Origin: Mytilisepta virgata
Taxonomy: Eukaryota > Mollusca > Bivalvia > Mytilida > Mytilidae
Assembly (NCBI GenBank): GCA_028015205.1
Contig: CM051516.1
Coordinates: 38,640,230-38,704,229, forward strand
Direction of reading: 5' to 3'
DNA: 64,000 bases
Of the stretch, positions 1 through 12,155 are shown piece by piece. The notes under the pieces are model-generated. The model saw only the letters and a program-made list of their open reading frames with translations. It did not search any database and was not told the origin of the DNA. Position 1 is the stretch's first letter; each line of letters opens with the position of its first letter. Both the position numbers and the translations under genes were made by a program.

Positions 1-225
1 CTTTTCGGGAAAAATGAAAATGATTTAAAACATGAATTAAGGATGATTGTTTACTTTTGTTACAATTGTAAATTAAAAATGATATTTGATGATGAATTTC
101 TGCAATTTTTCTCACGAGTATTTGTTTCTAAGCCACAGCAGTGATACGTGAGACTCAACTTCTACCAGTATTTTTCCAATTAGAAGTGGGAGATAATTTA
201 TACTTTATATTACCTTTTTCGATTC

Positions 226-235
<10 letters not shown>

Positions 236-300
<65 letters not shown>
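236..300. repeat. (TA)n microsatellite
   Basis: An uninterrupted AT dinucleotide run. The matching point in the right arm is a short TATATA tract that hosts the Tc1 element (62,036-63,573). Confidence 0.95.
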
Positions 301-303
<3 letters not shown>

Positions 304-680
304 TTCTCCTTCAGGTACGAGTGAGTTATGGAATTTCTCCACCCGAGATAGTTAAATTTTCGATTTTCAACACGCGAGCCTTTAGCGAGCGTGTTAAAAT
401 CTAAAATTTAACTATTGAGGGTGGAGAAATTCCATAACTCACGAGTAAATTGAAGGAGAATCTGTTTCTCCTATAATTTTCGACAAAAACCTCAAGAAAA
501 TGTCGTTGCTATGTAGTTTGTTTACATAGACGTCATTTCGGGACTTCTCTAGTTTATCATTCTAATAACTGTAGAAAAAAGGGCGGTAATTCCCACGTAG
601 AAATTAAATCACCGGGAAGTGGTTAAAGATATTATGTATTTTTATCCCACCGATTAAACACGTCAGGAATAGGAGAAATA
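301..680. mobile_element. Foldback (hairpin) MITE, left arm only
   Basis: Bases 301-375 and 389-463 are near-perfect reverse complements (75-base arms) around a short loop with the motif CACGCGAGCC...GAGCGTG. The following 464-680 segment is also absent from the right arm, where the flanking (TA)n is followed directly by the sequence seen here from about 680. No coding capacity. A single half of the same hairpin is present at 53,498-53,550. Confidence 0.7.
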
Positions 681-1325
681 TATATATATATCAGAGGTCT
701 TCATGTTTAGGAAATTATTTTTTTTTTGGAAAAAGTAACAATGTGAAATAGTTCAAGAAATTAAGCTGTTACTCATGTACATGTACTTCTTTTGCAAAAA
801 TTACCCTTTTCATTAATAAGTATAATAATTTTTTTTATTAAGTTCTATCTTAATTATTATTGTTTGTTATTATTTTAATCATAGAAATGTATTATTTCAA
901 ATAAAATAAAGCCTTGTTAAATACCTGTATGCAAATTAATATTATTCATCATCAAATCTACTACTTAAAAGAAGCACACATATACTACTATAAAAGAATG
1001 TCGAAAATCGAAAGTACGTAATATTTTACGACTTGAACGCACAAAATTGCAGTAAGCACAAGATATAACTTGACTTTGACCAATCAGAAAAAGCATTGCC
1101 TATGATCACATAAGGCATCCAACTGTAAAAATTCGAAAACTTGATTGTATTCCTGCCAAAAAATGCTTCACACCGGTTTCCTTTTATTTGGTCTAGTGGT
1201 TTCAAATGACTTTGACTTCAAAGTTTAAAAAGCTTATTGACGGACAGCCGATGAATTCCAAGTGGTGACAATAGTTCACATTAGACCCCCCCCCCCCCCT
1301 TTCCCCCTTTGTGGGTCTAAAAAGA
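681..1325. other. Non-coding arm sequence (gene 5' flank homologue)
   Basis: Homologous to right-arm 61,430-62,035, which lies just upstream of exon 1 of the intact F-BAR/SH3-like gene. I see no coding region. Homology stops abruptly after the poly-C/GGGTCTAAAAAGA motif at about 1,325. Confidence 0.6.
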
Positions 1326-3529
1326 GAACCCAAATCGCCCAGTTCGAAGATGGTTTTCAACTGCTGCAGAAAAACTTGCATTACAAAATCATCAATAATT
1401 ATTATTTGACAAATAGACAAGTCGGTTGTTCTCCACGCATAAATTTTATACATGTAATCTTTGTAACTATTTATAGCAGACACCTAGATCGACGTGTCGT
1501 TACCATATATCTGGAATGACGTGGAGGGAACCCAAATCGCCAAGTCAGTAATTTGCGTCCTAATAAAAATGAACTGCACAGTATAATACAGCCTGTATTT
1601 GTGTTTTAACAATTTTCGACTTTTGGATGAAGTTTTGCCAATTTAACTCTCATTTCTTCAAATAAGAAGATAAATAGACTCGTATATAACAGTTGCCTCC
1701 CTTGCAAACGAAAATGAAAGTAAACTAACCCAGGTGGAACTTTCAGTTGTCACCGTGATACTTTTATAATCGAAAAGATTCAGTAGGAATTTGGATTTTT
1801 TGCATCTTTTACTCTTTTAATATGTGATAAACGTTTGATGTATTTTTTTTCAATTTGGTGAATAAAGTCACAAGTTAATCTAAGTCACTTTTTGCTACAT
1901 GGAAAACGTTTTATTGGGCTTTTTTGGGGCTTCTTTTTATTATATTTGTTGTTGATTTTTTGTTTGTTTATTTGTTTGTTTGTTTTTTTTCTTATTCAGA
2001 ATTTCGCGGTTACTTCATGAAAAACAGACAAAAAACTCCCAAACCCATAGCCTGGGAAATTATTGTTTTATTTATATTCCTTTAATTTACTAAAATTTTT
2101 ATTTAGAAAATAATAAACTTTATTGCAAAATAACACCCACAAGAGTCAAGCAATATAGCAAGTACACACAATACAACATACATATATATATGATGAAAGC
2201 TTTCAGTGTTGTTCCTACATATATATTTCACAGTTTTAGAAATATAAATGGTAAAAGGGATTATGTTTATCTGCTTCCCGTAGTTGACCCTTTAGGAAAA
2301 AATCATTGAAAAATTTTCTTGTCTGAAACCGCTTAGCCAGTTAGAACAAGACTTAGCAGAAATGGTCCTTAGAAGGTTCTCTTTTAGAAATGTATCCGTT
2401 GACCTGGACTGTCAACCAAGATGACTGCCACAGCTGAAATTAGTTTAACATAGAATCCTATAGAAAAACCAGCCAAATTGACTGCAGCACTTAAATTTTT
2501 AGGTCTACTCAAGGTGAAAAGTTAAATCCAGGTGAGCGATACAGGCTCTTGAGAGCCTCTAGTTTATTTTACTTTATTGTTATTTTTGTTTTAGCTATTC
2601 TGTTTTATTTCATCTATTCTTTTTTTCATTCAATTTGAAATTTCTGGTTAAATGAACTGTAGGATTAACAAAACGCGAAAGGGGACAAAAAGGTAAAGCT
2701 TTTAAAGTACATGAAAGTAAAGTGAGTCGAGAGGTTGTACAATTTTGTAAATTTCGGTCTTTCTTGCCTTGTGTCTTACAAATCTAGGTACGGCACATAT
2801 TGACATTAAGTTTGACTATCTTAGTAAGAATACATTAAATGAAAGGGGGGGGGGGGGGGTGAATTAAAACAAAATAGCTAAGAAAATAATAATAATAATA
2901 AAATAAACAAATTATAAATTGGAATGAGCAAACAGATGCGAGATAAACATAGATGCACAATAACAATTAAAGAAAGTGTTTATGTCTGCCCTAAGACTAT
3001 ATAACTGTTATTGTTTTTTTTTCCAAACTATCCAATATATTACTGTGTCCAATACAAGATAACGTGAACCAACATAACCAAAGGTAAAAATGTTTTCCAT
3101 GTTTAATGACCCCAATGACCGCCAATAACACGAACGGCCACTCATAGTCTAACATACTTCTGCATCTAATTTCTTGATGAAATGCTCTGAAATTCATTAG
3201 TATGTTGTACATTTGAAATGTGACTTCAATATGTCTTAAAAGACAACATGGAACAAACTTTCGGAAACAGAAATTACGTACAGAATGTGCAACGTCACAT
3301 TTGTTTGTGATGACGTCATATATGATGCAAAAATCAGTAAAATGCAAACAATAATTGGAAAATCAGCACTCATAAAATATTTGGGACATTTCAGCAGAGG
3401 AAAAGACAATAATTCATTACGACAATTCGAAACTAAAGGTAGTGTACTCTTTTTTACCTTCCAGCATTCTACACAGCATCGTGACACTAACTGGTTTCTC
3501 ATGCCCAGTTACCATGCATGGTGACATCA
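1326..3529. other. Left-arm-specific region replacing gene exons 1-2
   Basis: This 2.2-kb stretch has no counterpart in the right arm, where exons 1 and 2 of the gene lie. No reading frame here resembles either exon. A 14-base motif GAACCCAAATCGCC occurs at about 1,327 and again at about 1,528, possibly a target-site duplication around a roughly 200-base insert. Poly-G (2,846-2,860) and AAT repeats occur, and 2,290-2,565 is a repeat fragment listed separately. Otherwise I see nothing. Confidence 0.5.
2290..2565 (-). mobile_element. Fragment of 167-bp-core pearl-like element
   Basis: Reverse complement of the first about 275 bases of the long element at 49,011-50,850, including its terminal GAGGCTCTCAAGAGCC motif and the 'disrupted-by-TTGACAGTCC' core. 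It is truncated inside the first core unit. The order is compatible with being part of the arm homology, but the family is dispersed, so an independent insertion is equally possible. Confidence 0.65.
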
Positions 3530-3892
3530 GTCATAATAACGTAATACTCACCTCTGACATACGTCATTTTGCTGTTATGACTTGTTTTATACATATTATT
3601 TTTATTCTTGTTTTTCCATTTAAAAAAATATTAGTATGAAATTTAAGAGATTGAATGGATCAGATCTTTCAAAATGAAATTAAAAAGGGACGAAGAGAAG
3701 ACCAAATTTCACATGGCAAAAGCAAAGGCATACGAACAGATCGAAAACGAAGTTAAAAAGTGAGTTTATTTTTTTAGTTGAAAAACTGCAGAGTTTGTTT
3801 ATTTCATGTTAATCACTTATAGTACCTGAGTGGTCGCTGTGACCCTGTGAATTATTATATATTAAAGATTTGGCAGTCTAATATATTATTTT

Positions 3893-4300
3893 TGGGCCCT
3901 ATTTCCCCCGCTGCGAAGCGACGGAGTTACATAGTAATGGTATCCATCCGTCCGCAACACCTTGTGGACGCACCTCCTCTGAAAGCGCTTGGCGGATTGC
4001 TTCCACATTTGGTAGGATGTATTGTTATGAAGTGTAGATGTGCATACTGATTCAACAATTTTTAGGAGTTATGGGACTTAGACTATTTTCAACATTTCTC
4101 AACAAGAAGACCTTGTGGATGCATCACCTCTGATGAATTTAGATTTTCCATAATCCAAGTTATCATAAGACACAAAGAATAAAATCCTTTCTCAATATAA
4201 CAACTTATAACCTCATGATTTATTAGAATTTTCCTCATATTCCTTATTCAATTTCATTCCCTATGACTTCTTATGCAAACTGATTCTGCAGCGGTGGGGG
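3893..4300. mobile_element. Pearl-like tandem-core repeat relic (intron, left arm)
   Basis: Begins with CCCCCGCTGCGAAGCGACGG, a GC-rich hairpin like those ending the other tandem-core elements here. It is followed by CCATCCGTCCGC and two diverged copies of a motif around 'CTTGTGGA(C/T)GCA(C)C'. The same insert sits in the right arm (45,730-46,010), so it predates the duplication. No coding capacity. Confidence 0.5.
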
Positions 4301-5015
4301 ACATATGGCTACGTGTAGCAATCTTGTTTACGTGGTGTTCCCATTGTCATATCAATATTAAATTTTTTGGCGTAGGTTTACCTTTGTCAAGTCTGCCAAC
4401 TCCCCTTTTTTGAAATTTGTTCACTGTAAATTTGAAATTTTTAAGGTTGGTAACGAAGTCATATGAAGAAGGAGGAAGTTATCTGAAGCAATCTCTTGAA
4501 TTAGATAAAGCAACCAGAAAGTTCATGGTACTCAACAAGGAACTTCTAGCTACGAAAGAGGTATTACTAATTCTAATTTAGCTGTGTAACATGTCCAGGG
4601 TGAATAAATGCCGTCAGTATTAGGGTTAATGCTATCAGTATTTAAAATTATCTCCAAAATGGTATATATCATTATTGCTTATGCAATGAAAACAATTCGG
4701 ATGCACGTGTTAAAAAGTCATGTGAAAGGCAAAACATCATATACAGATTATAACACCGTACAAACTTCAATGTTAGCTGGGTAGATATTGAAATATCCTC
4801 TCACTATGATGGACATTTTTTTTAAATGATTTTCAAATTTCCCATGAGGGTACCCATAAAACCTGTTTACTTTTCCACTGTAAAGTATCATAGGCTATAT
4901 ACCAATTTAAAATTGTTACGTTCACTAACAGTTGTATTTTACTACTTTTTTGTATTGTAGTTTTGAGGAAGGGGCGATGTTATAAACTAATTGAAACCGT
5001 GCACATCTGATAACA

Positions 5016-5697
5016 TTAATCCTTTCGCCGACGAGTCCCGTTTTACCGGGATTCTTTAGTCAATTAGCTGACGACGAGTCCCGGTTTCCCGGGACTGTCG
5101 GTTTACCGATATTTCCCGCTCTTGGAGCGAACATCAAGAGTTATCTTTCTTATATTTGAAACCCGCAATGGTGGGTCTTTTATAGAAAAAAAAACGCGTG
5201 AAAAAGACCAAAATTCGAGGATTTTGTGGGGTTTTAAAGTTAGGAAAATGAATTTTAGAAATTTTTTGGCAATATTGGATGCCAGGAAAGTATGTATTTC
5301 GTATCAAAGGTGCCGACGGAATTTGTCAAGAATTGATTGGAATGAACATGGATGATTGGAATTTTATTTCTTGAAATAATTTATATATTTTTTAATGACA
5401 AAATTGCATATTTAGAGCGATTTTAACGATATTTGAAGAATTTCAACATACTATTACTAGTATCCAGACGCGGAAACCAATGTCTGCTACCGAATCTTTG
5501 CATTTTCATTCAAAAACTAAAAAGATGGCAAAGAGAACATATTTTATTAACATTTTTATTAAAATAAAGAATAAATGACCCAAAATTAATGCTCTAAAGC
5601 ATTAACAGAGAAGTAGCCACCCAAGTCTGCCATTTTGTCAGAGAAGGCATAGTGCAAGGTTTACTTCCTGTGGGGACTCCATCGGTGAAAGGGTTAA
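5016..5697. mobile_element. piggyBac-like MITE with TTAA target sites, left arm only
   Basis: Flanked by TTAA at 5016-5019 and 5694-5697. The termini are inverted: TTAATCCTTTCGCCGACGAG on the left, and the reverse complement of the right end reads TTAACCCTTTCACCGATGGA. TTAA duplication with CCCTTT-type ends is typical of piggyBac (also of Kolobok). The right arm lacks the insert at the matching place (about 43,085-43,105), where it reads CACTAAGGGGG. No transposase frame; only a 77-codon open stretch, which I do not call a gene. Confidence 0.75.
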
Positions 5698-7129
5698 GGG
5701 AGCGACATTTTGATTTTTAGTGGAAGGCGGCAAGGAAAAATAAAATTGCGCATATTTCAGTCTTTGGTAAAAGAAATGTAGGTTCAGATTTGTGGTGAAA
5801 GAAATAAAATATTACCTCGAAAAAAATAGTAGTTTACATGTATTAAAAAAAAAGCTCAAGTGGGTTCACTTTCAATTCTGGAGATCAAAGTAGGCCCTTG
5901 GATGCCAAAAAAAATATTTTGCACACATAATACCTACATGTATACTTAAAATCTTTGATCCACAGATACATCATGTCGTAGTTGACGAGTCGGATCCCTT
6001 AAAAAGGGGAATGGTCTACTGAACAACACATTTCAAGATAGATGTTCTGACATTTGGGTTTCAAATCATTTGCAACCTTTGTATATTTGGCAATATAACC
6101 AAGATTGTTCAAAAGTACACTATTTTCCCTCTTTTTTTCCGACCAACCGACCCTATTTTTTAAAAAAGAAATCCGTAAACCAATTAATTAAAAATAAATG
6201 GCCTAATGGGTACATGTCAAATTGACATCTGTCTCCAGACCTTGACCTCAAATTCATGGTTGAGTGACTTCACCTGCATCACATTTTCGTGATTAAGTCC
6301 ATTTCTCAGCAACAGTTATACCTAAACTCACCATATATGGTCAAAAGATAGTTCTTGGTGGGTATATACTGGCACATAACAGTCTGAGACCTGTCAGCTG
6401 TCCTTGGATACAATTTTAGGCTTGAGTTACATGCATCAGATTTTTCAGACAAATGTCACCTGACCATTACTTTTTCCTTTAATGCAAACTCCTTTAAGTT
6501 ACAATGTCAGGTATCAGATATTCTTTATTTTGTGTCCATGTGCGTACTCAGGCAGAAGATTTTTAGTGTGTCCACCCTTGTTTTAATTCACAAATGGGAA
6601 ATATAACAGATAAGTGGCTCCTTCTTTAAACCGATTAAGTAATTCTTAAAAAAATAGTTTTGACTTTTGTGTGGAATCTTTTCCTTGCTACCCAAAGAAC
6701 TGATAATTTATCCTCCAGATGACAGTAAAGTGTGAGAGAAGTGGCATAGGTTCGTACATTCAGTTGAACACGTCTTGTATTCTGTTCATATATATTAATG
6801 AAAAAATATTTTTATATTACTTCATTAATCTTGACCAAGATACCACAAACAATGAAACATATCTAACAAACCTATAATCTATTTCAGAAATTGGAAAGCC
6901 GACTTCAGAAACTACAGAATGTGTTTCTTATAGAAACTGAAAATAAAAAGGAAAAACTGGAACTGTGTAAATTGAAAGCAGAAAGGTCAAAGGCAAAATA
7001 TGATGATCTGAGGGCTAAAGAAGGGTATATCACTCCATCACTCATATCGGTAGGTTAATTAATAAATTAAAATATCAGGTTTGAACATTTTTATTCTTGA
7101 ATACCTTTATGATTTATTTATTACTGCCT

Positions 7130-7500
7130 CCATTTCCGAGTTCTATTTCTTTACTGACCGATATACCGAAAATTCCATGTTTTCCATACATGAACATACA
7201 TATTTTAACAACAGTCCTAAAGCAATAAGACAACAGGGAAATTGTACAATACCCAAATCCAAAGACGTCAGAACACTAACACAGTAACAGATGTAACAAA
7301 CACAACCACAACTAACCGAAGAAAACAAACAAGACCACACAAAAACTAAAGCACTTGTAATATGAACTCCTACAAAACAGCGGGAAGTTGACACCCAGTG
7401 CTTCGGAAGGGTAAGCAAGTCTTGCTCCACCACATTGCAAATGAGGAAAATCTGGTAGAGTGTCAAGTCCTGTGGAGAGTAAAACATGCAATCTAACTGA
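7130..7500. repeat. Conserved intronic repeat (both arms)
   Basis: An intronic stretch with few internal changes between arms (7,130-7,500 and 41,340-41,690). It is open for about 115 codons on the antisense strand, but without recognisable domains and with in-frame differences between copies. I treat it as an old repeat and not a gene. Confidence 0.35.
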
Positions 7501-8139
7501 AGATTCTATAAACTTCGTGTCGATCAATCAAGTCGTAGTTACCATAAAATTCTAGAATGATGAAAAATTAAATTTAGTTAAAAATAAGCATCAATTTTCA
7601 AATGGCATTTTGCACTCATGTATATATGTGAAAATGTGATATTTTTAGCTTTCAGAGAAAACTAGAAACGCTTACACCAAACGGGAGCTTGATAGAATAA
7701 CCGTGCTCCTCCAGAGTTGGAAGAAATGTTTATCCACTCTGGAGGAAGCCTCAGCAGAATATGCTCACAGTACCTCTGATATCAGTGAAGCTATGGAGGC
7801 AGCAGAAAATGTAGATATCAAAAAAAATAAGCCAAAGTTACTCTGATAACAGGACCATGAACTTGAATAAATTCAACTTCAAGGTAATGGCCGTTTCATT
7901 TTTCGTGATTAAATTAATGCTTCTAGAAATGTTTTCGGTAAAATTGTAATTGCTATTTGCTGCGTCACAGATCATATTAACCTACTTTGACAGTTGACAA
8001 AATAAATAAATCAAATTGATTGTCTTTGAGTCTTTTTAGTACTTGGCTTTTGCAGTGTATTCTTTAAAATATCATTCCAACAATTGTGTTCAATGACAAC
8101 GGTTATTAAACATGAAAGGTCAAATATGTAGAATAGAAA

Positions 8140-8672
8140 CCTTTTTATCCACTTGCCATGGAGGTTGCGAGGGGATATAGTAACGCTACCGTCTGTCCTT
8201 CCGTACGTGACACCCTTGAAACCCCTCTAGACTCAACATCCATCAAGGGATTTTAACCAAACTTGGCGCATACTTATTCCTTTTTATAGTAAGGCTACAG
8301 TTCGTCCTTCCATCCGTAACACCCTTGTGAAAACTCGAGACTCAACATCCTTCGAGTGATTTTGACTAAACTTGGCACATACTTAATCATTGTGAATATC
8401 TAGAACCCCACTGATTTTCAAGTTCATACGTCAAAGGTCAAGGTCACAGTGGAACTTGTAAATTCCGTAACACCCTTGTGAAGATTCTATACTCAACATC
8501 CTTCAAAAGATTTTGACCAAACTTGGCATACAGTTAGTCCCTAGGAATATCTAGAACCCCTTTGATTTTCAAGGTCATAGGTCAACACTTGTGAACACTT
8601 ATCCATGTACAAATTCAGGGTCAATTTTTTTACGGCGAGGGGGGTGCCACGCTTCGCGTTGCCCTTGTTAAA
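8140..8672. mobile_element. Tandem-core (pearl-like) element, left arm
   Basis: Contains about three units of roughly 156 bases with the recurring motif CCGTAACACCCTTGTGAA ... CTCAACATCCTTC ... GACCAAACTTGGCA. One end has CTGTCCTTCCGTACG, a degenerate microsatellite, and the other a GC-rich hairpin (GGCGAGGGGGGTGCCACGC). The same element is at 37,885-38,350 in the right arm, so it predates the duplication. No coding capacity. Confidence 0.6.
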
Positions 8673-9179
8673 GATTACTATGACACTTGTTCTATTTTTA
8701 GAAAAGTGAAGATATTATCAGCAGTTATAGAGAATGCAAGCAGCTCCTGGACATAAAAGATGAATATAGAAACAAAGAGGAACCAAAACAAGGTTGGTAA
8801 TAATCCAGTCAATCACCCAACAGAGATCAATAACAAATCATTTAATTAGGAAAATAATAAAATTATTCCAATATTGAGCTATTAAGGCTGATAACAATAT
8901 ATATATATCAGAATATAAATACATATATTTGACTTTTAATCGAATTATCGTAAATGTATTGTTTATTTACATTATTACAATTGTTGAACGAACAGATGAG
9001 TACTATATTATAATAATAATATAATCATAATATATGTGCATTAAAATATTATTATATTAGCATATTATCTATGTTAAGTATTTCTTTTGGGTCATGTTGA
9101 AGACCTTACAGTGACCTTCAAGACAAGAACAACAATAAAAATATTGTTAAATTGCTGTTTGCTTTATATTCAAATACTG

Positions 9180-9572
9180 CTTATTTTCTCGTTTTAATAC
9201 CCCATATCCACCTGTTACCTTACCAATAACATGTTATTGTACATCGGTGTTATAAAGAGCAAGGGGTGAAACGTTTCTCCTATATTACAAAACCCATAGC
9301 CTTTTGTAGTGTACGATACACAGACTTTTATTCTTTTTATGCATATTCAGCACGTAAACAATTACTGTAGAATTCATAACTTACCATGCGGATCCGTTCA
9401 TTTGACAGTTTAGACCCCTTTCTGAGGTATATGTCTCTTAAAAGCAAATAATGTACTAGTATACCCACTGGAGTATTTGCATGCAAGAATTCAATACAAC
9501 ACTCCTGCTGGTAGCTTAAGCCCCGGCCCTGTTTAGACGATGTACAAATCGACTCCTAATTTGAGGAGAAGG
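9180..9572. mobile_element. 390-bp insertion specific to left arm
   Basis: The right arm reads straight through the matching point (near 37,375). Sequence flanking the insert on both sides ends in ACTG, a possible 4-base duplication. No inverted ends and no coding frame; class unknown. Confidence 0.45.
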
Positions 9573-10090
9573 GACACTGTTGTTTTCATTGATGGATAGA
9601 AAAAAAACAATATTACATATATCAATTGGGGGGAGCGTTTTAATTTACCTCTGTTTGTCCGTTCGTCCATCCGGATATAGATACATGGTTTGTCCGGATA
9701 TCTGCTCCTACAGTTTTGGGGCTACACCTTTAATATTTTGTCGGATGTTTTCACACATAATGGAGATGTGCATGTTTATAGGATGTTGATTTTTTTTCAA
9801 ATATTCTCAAAATGACAGGTAGTTGGACTTACTCATTTTTTTCGTACTAGATGCATAAAGAGAACATGGTTTGTCCGGCTAACTCCTCGTACAGCTTTAA
9901 TATTTTGTAGGATGTTTAAACACATAATGGAGGTATTGCATGTCCACAGGATTTAGATTTTTTTCAAATATTCTCAAAATTACAGGTAGTTTGACTAAGT
10001 CATTTTTTTCGTACTAGCTGTATTGTTTAGAATTTCTTATGGTCAGCCGGGGGCATCATTTGTGTCTTTCAGACACAGTTCTGATTTTTA
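9573..10090. repeat. Two-unit tandem repeat element, left arm
   Basis: Two units of roughly 200 bases share ATGGTTTGTCCGG ... TTAATATTTTGT(C/A)GGATGTTT ... CACATAATGGAG and the CAAATATTCTCAAAAT motif. They are preceded by TTTGTCCGTTCGTCCATCCGG and followed by a small hairpin TGTGTCTTTCAGACACA. The layout (microsatellite-like start, tandem cores, terminal hairpin) resembles pearl/Helentron-type elements. Shared with 36,870-37,330. Confidence 0.5.
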
Positions 10091-11648
10091 AAAAATCGCA
10101 ACTAACAAAACAACTTATAATTATCAAGTGAGGGGGGGGGGCAAACTTCTTTTCTAGTTTTTTTAATTAAATCTTATGATAAACGTTTCCGCTAAAATTG
10201 GCTCCAGTTCAGTGCCTGCTAATCGGGACTTCGTTGGTCGATTTATTTTTTAAATCAAGTAATATTATTATTAGCAATTCGCTATGATATTATTTATACC
10301 CATTTAAATATTAGAACCTGGTCCTTCATACAAAGAGCAAAGAGAAGGAAAACAGGAAACACCAGTGCAAACCTTTGATGTGGATGAGGACAGCAGTGTG
10401 GACGAAGAAGAGCCTGGGCATCAAACCAACCCCTTCCACCCAAAACTAACTCAAATCCATTGCTTCCAACAACAGACAAACCATCCCGACCATTCACACC
10501 AAGGCCTCTTCCCGAACCTCCAACAACATCAACCAATAGAGTTGTCCCAACGAGGCCTCTACCACAGCGACCAACGAGTGCATGCGCTGGCAGGGCTGAT
10601 ACAAAAAAAGATTCATCAGATTCCGAAAATGAAGAAGGTTAGTGTAAATAGAGAACAAAATGTACTATGGGAATGAAATGAATTGTCCTTCTATATTGTA
10701 AACTTTCTTTTTCTACACATGTTGTCCTATTTATCTATTTTGAAATAGGCCTATCAATAATAATTAATACCAATAAGTTTGAACTTTCAATTAAATTGTC
10801 TTTTTTCTATTCAATATATAACAGTAAAAATTTGACCAAATTCCAGGGTGGATAATTAAAATGAGCAGAAAGATTGGTTGTGAAATAACTTGTGTCTTGC
10901 AGATCAAAGCTGTAAATCTGACATTTTAAGTCTGATATTTTGTGGTTTCATATGATGTATTTTTTATATGAGACATTTAAGAGTTTCTCATGGCGTGTGG
11001 GCACACATATATACTCGACTACCTTTGATCTGGAACTATATGACAAACTTTATTTTTATTTCATGTAATTGTACCATAAAATACATAGCTTAGTTTTTCA
11101 TTCTATATTTATTCTGAGCAGCAACAACAGGAGGCTTTGTACCTAAAAAAGCAAAGGTTAATAGCAGTTATCAAAAGAGGAGAGAGGGAGAAATGACCGT
11201 AAAGAAAGGTATATGAATTCTTTGTACTTCACAGATGTTAAACCAATAATTCATTCATTTTTTAAATTAATTGAAACGATAAATACTTTTATTTTTCTCT
11301 TCTTCAGATATACATTTTCGATAACCTAAACTATAAAACATTCAATATCATTGAGATAATGTAAACGATAACTTTATATTTAAACAGGGGACAAGGTCAA
11401 GCTGCTTGAAGAGCCCAGAAAAGACGGCTATGTATGTGTCAGCAAAAGGATACGTCTGAAGATCCAAAAGAAGAAGGGGCTCATTCCATTTTCAATTATC
11501 ACCATACTGGATAAATAATTATTATATTCTAAATTTTAATCATAATTTTTTCCAAAAATATATTTTAAATCAAATATCATCTTATGTTGTTACATCCCTG
11601 CTTCCTACCGATAACCATGTTTTTTATATGGGACTTTCAAATGTAAAA

Positions 11649-12155
11649 TATACTAGACAACAAAAGTAACGATACACGAGTTCGGGACCAAATATCTTGG
11701 TAATTCCTTTAAAAAACTGAATTATGAGGACAACAGTGGTTTGCTATTTCATTTCTTGATCTAATGCGTCTCATTTTTTAATTTGGATAAAACTTTAAAT
11801 GTTGGAAATTGGAAATTTCCAAAAGAGGGTTAAAATAAATTTGCGGAAAATCTATAAGAAAATCGACACACTCCGTAGAAAAAACTGAATTTTTTTATCA
11901 CACAGACATTATGATTTACATAACGGGGTAAAAATACTGATTTTTTAATTTTGGGTTGAAAAATGTGATTTTTGAATCTCAAAAATTGTAATTTTTATTT
12001 CAAACTTTTTGCACAAAATCCATGCTTTTGATGAGGAAACAATCTACTATGAAAATCAGACGTGTGGGTCTATTTTTCTGCTTAGTACACTATTTGAAAT
12101 TATGATTATATGAAAAATGCATTACCCTGTATCGTTTCTTTTGTTGACTAGTATA
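11649..12155. mobile_element. Tc1/mariner-like MITE (left-arm copy)
   Basis: The ends are inverted: TATACTAGACAACAAAAGTA at 11,649 and, in reverse complement, TATACTAGTCAACAAAAGAA from 12,155. TA borders fit Tc1/mariner. No transposase frame. A second copy is in the right arm (33,604-34,479, interrupted by a foldback unit), and a third, truncated at its left end, lies in the loop at 25,645-26,104. Confidence 0.7.

Larger units (their letters stand above)
3648..11518 (+). pseudogene. Broken left-arm copy of F-BAR/SH3-like gene
   Basis: Eight exons match exons 3-10 of the intact right-arm gene with identical splice positions: 3648-3759, 4446-4560, 6888-7049, 7649-7883, 8702-8792, 10315-10637, 11122-11208 and 11388-11518. 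All introns keep GT-AG. Exons 1-2 are missing, since the left arm carries unrelated sequence there. Exon 6 has an extra A in an A-run (eight As from 7820 against seven in the right arm), which shifts the frame and gives a stop within about six codons. Exon 8 lacks one C near 10,417, shifting the proline-rich part. The encoded segments are helical, then acidic and proline-rich, then SH3-like, as in the intact copy. I infer a non-functional duplicate. A homopolymer sequencing error could explain the first shift but not the missing 5' exons. Confidence 0.8.

Noticed and set aside
1202..1519. Opposed frames of 85-93 codons with Pro-rich or Gly-rich runs
   Set aside because: They are created by the poly-C tract at 1,288-1,300 and are not conserved in the right arm.
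3285..3524. 79-codon plus-strand frame before the left-arm pseudogene, ending near a GTAGTG
   Set aside because: Considered as a replacement 5' exon. No homology to exons 1-2, no start context, and overlapping frames on the other strand; not supported.
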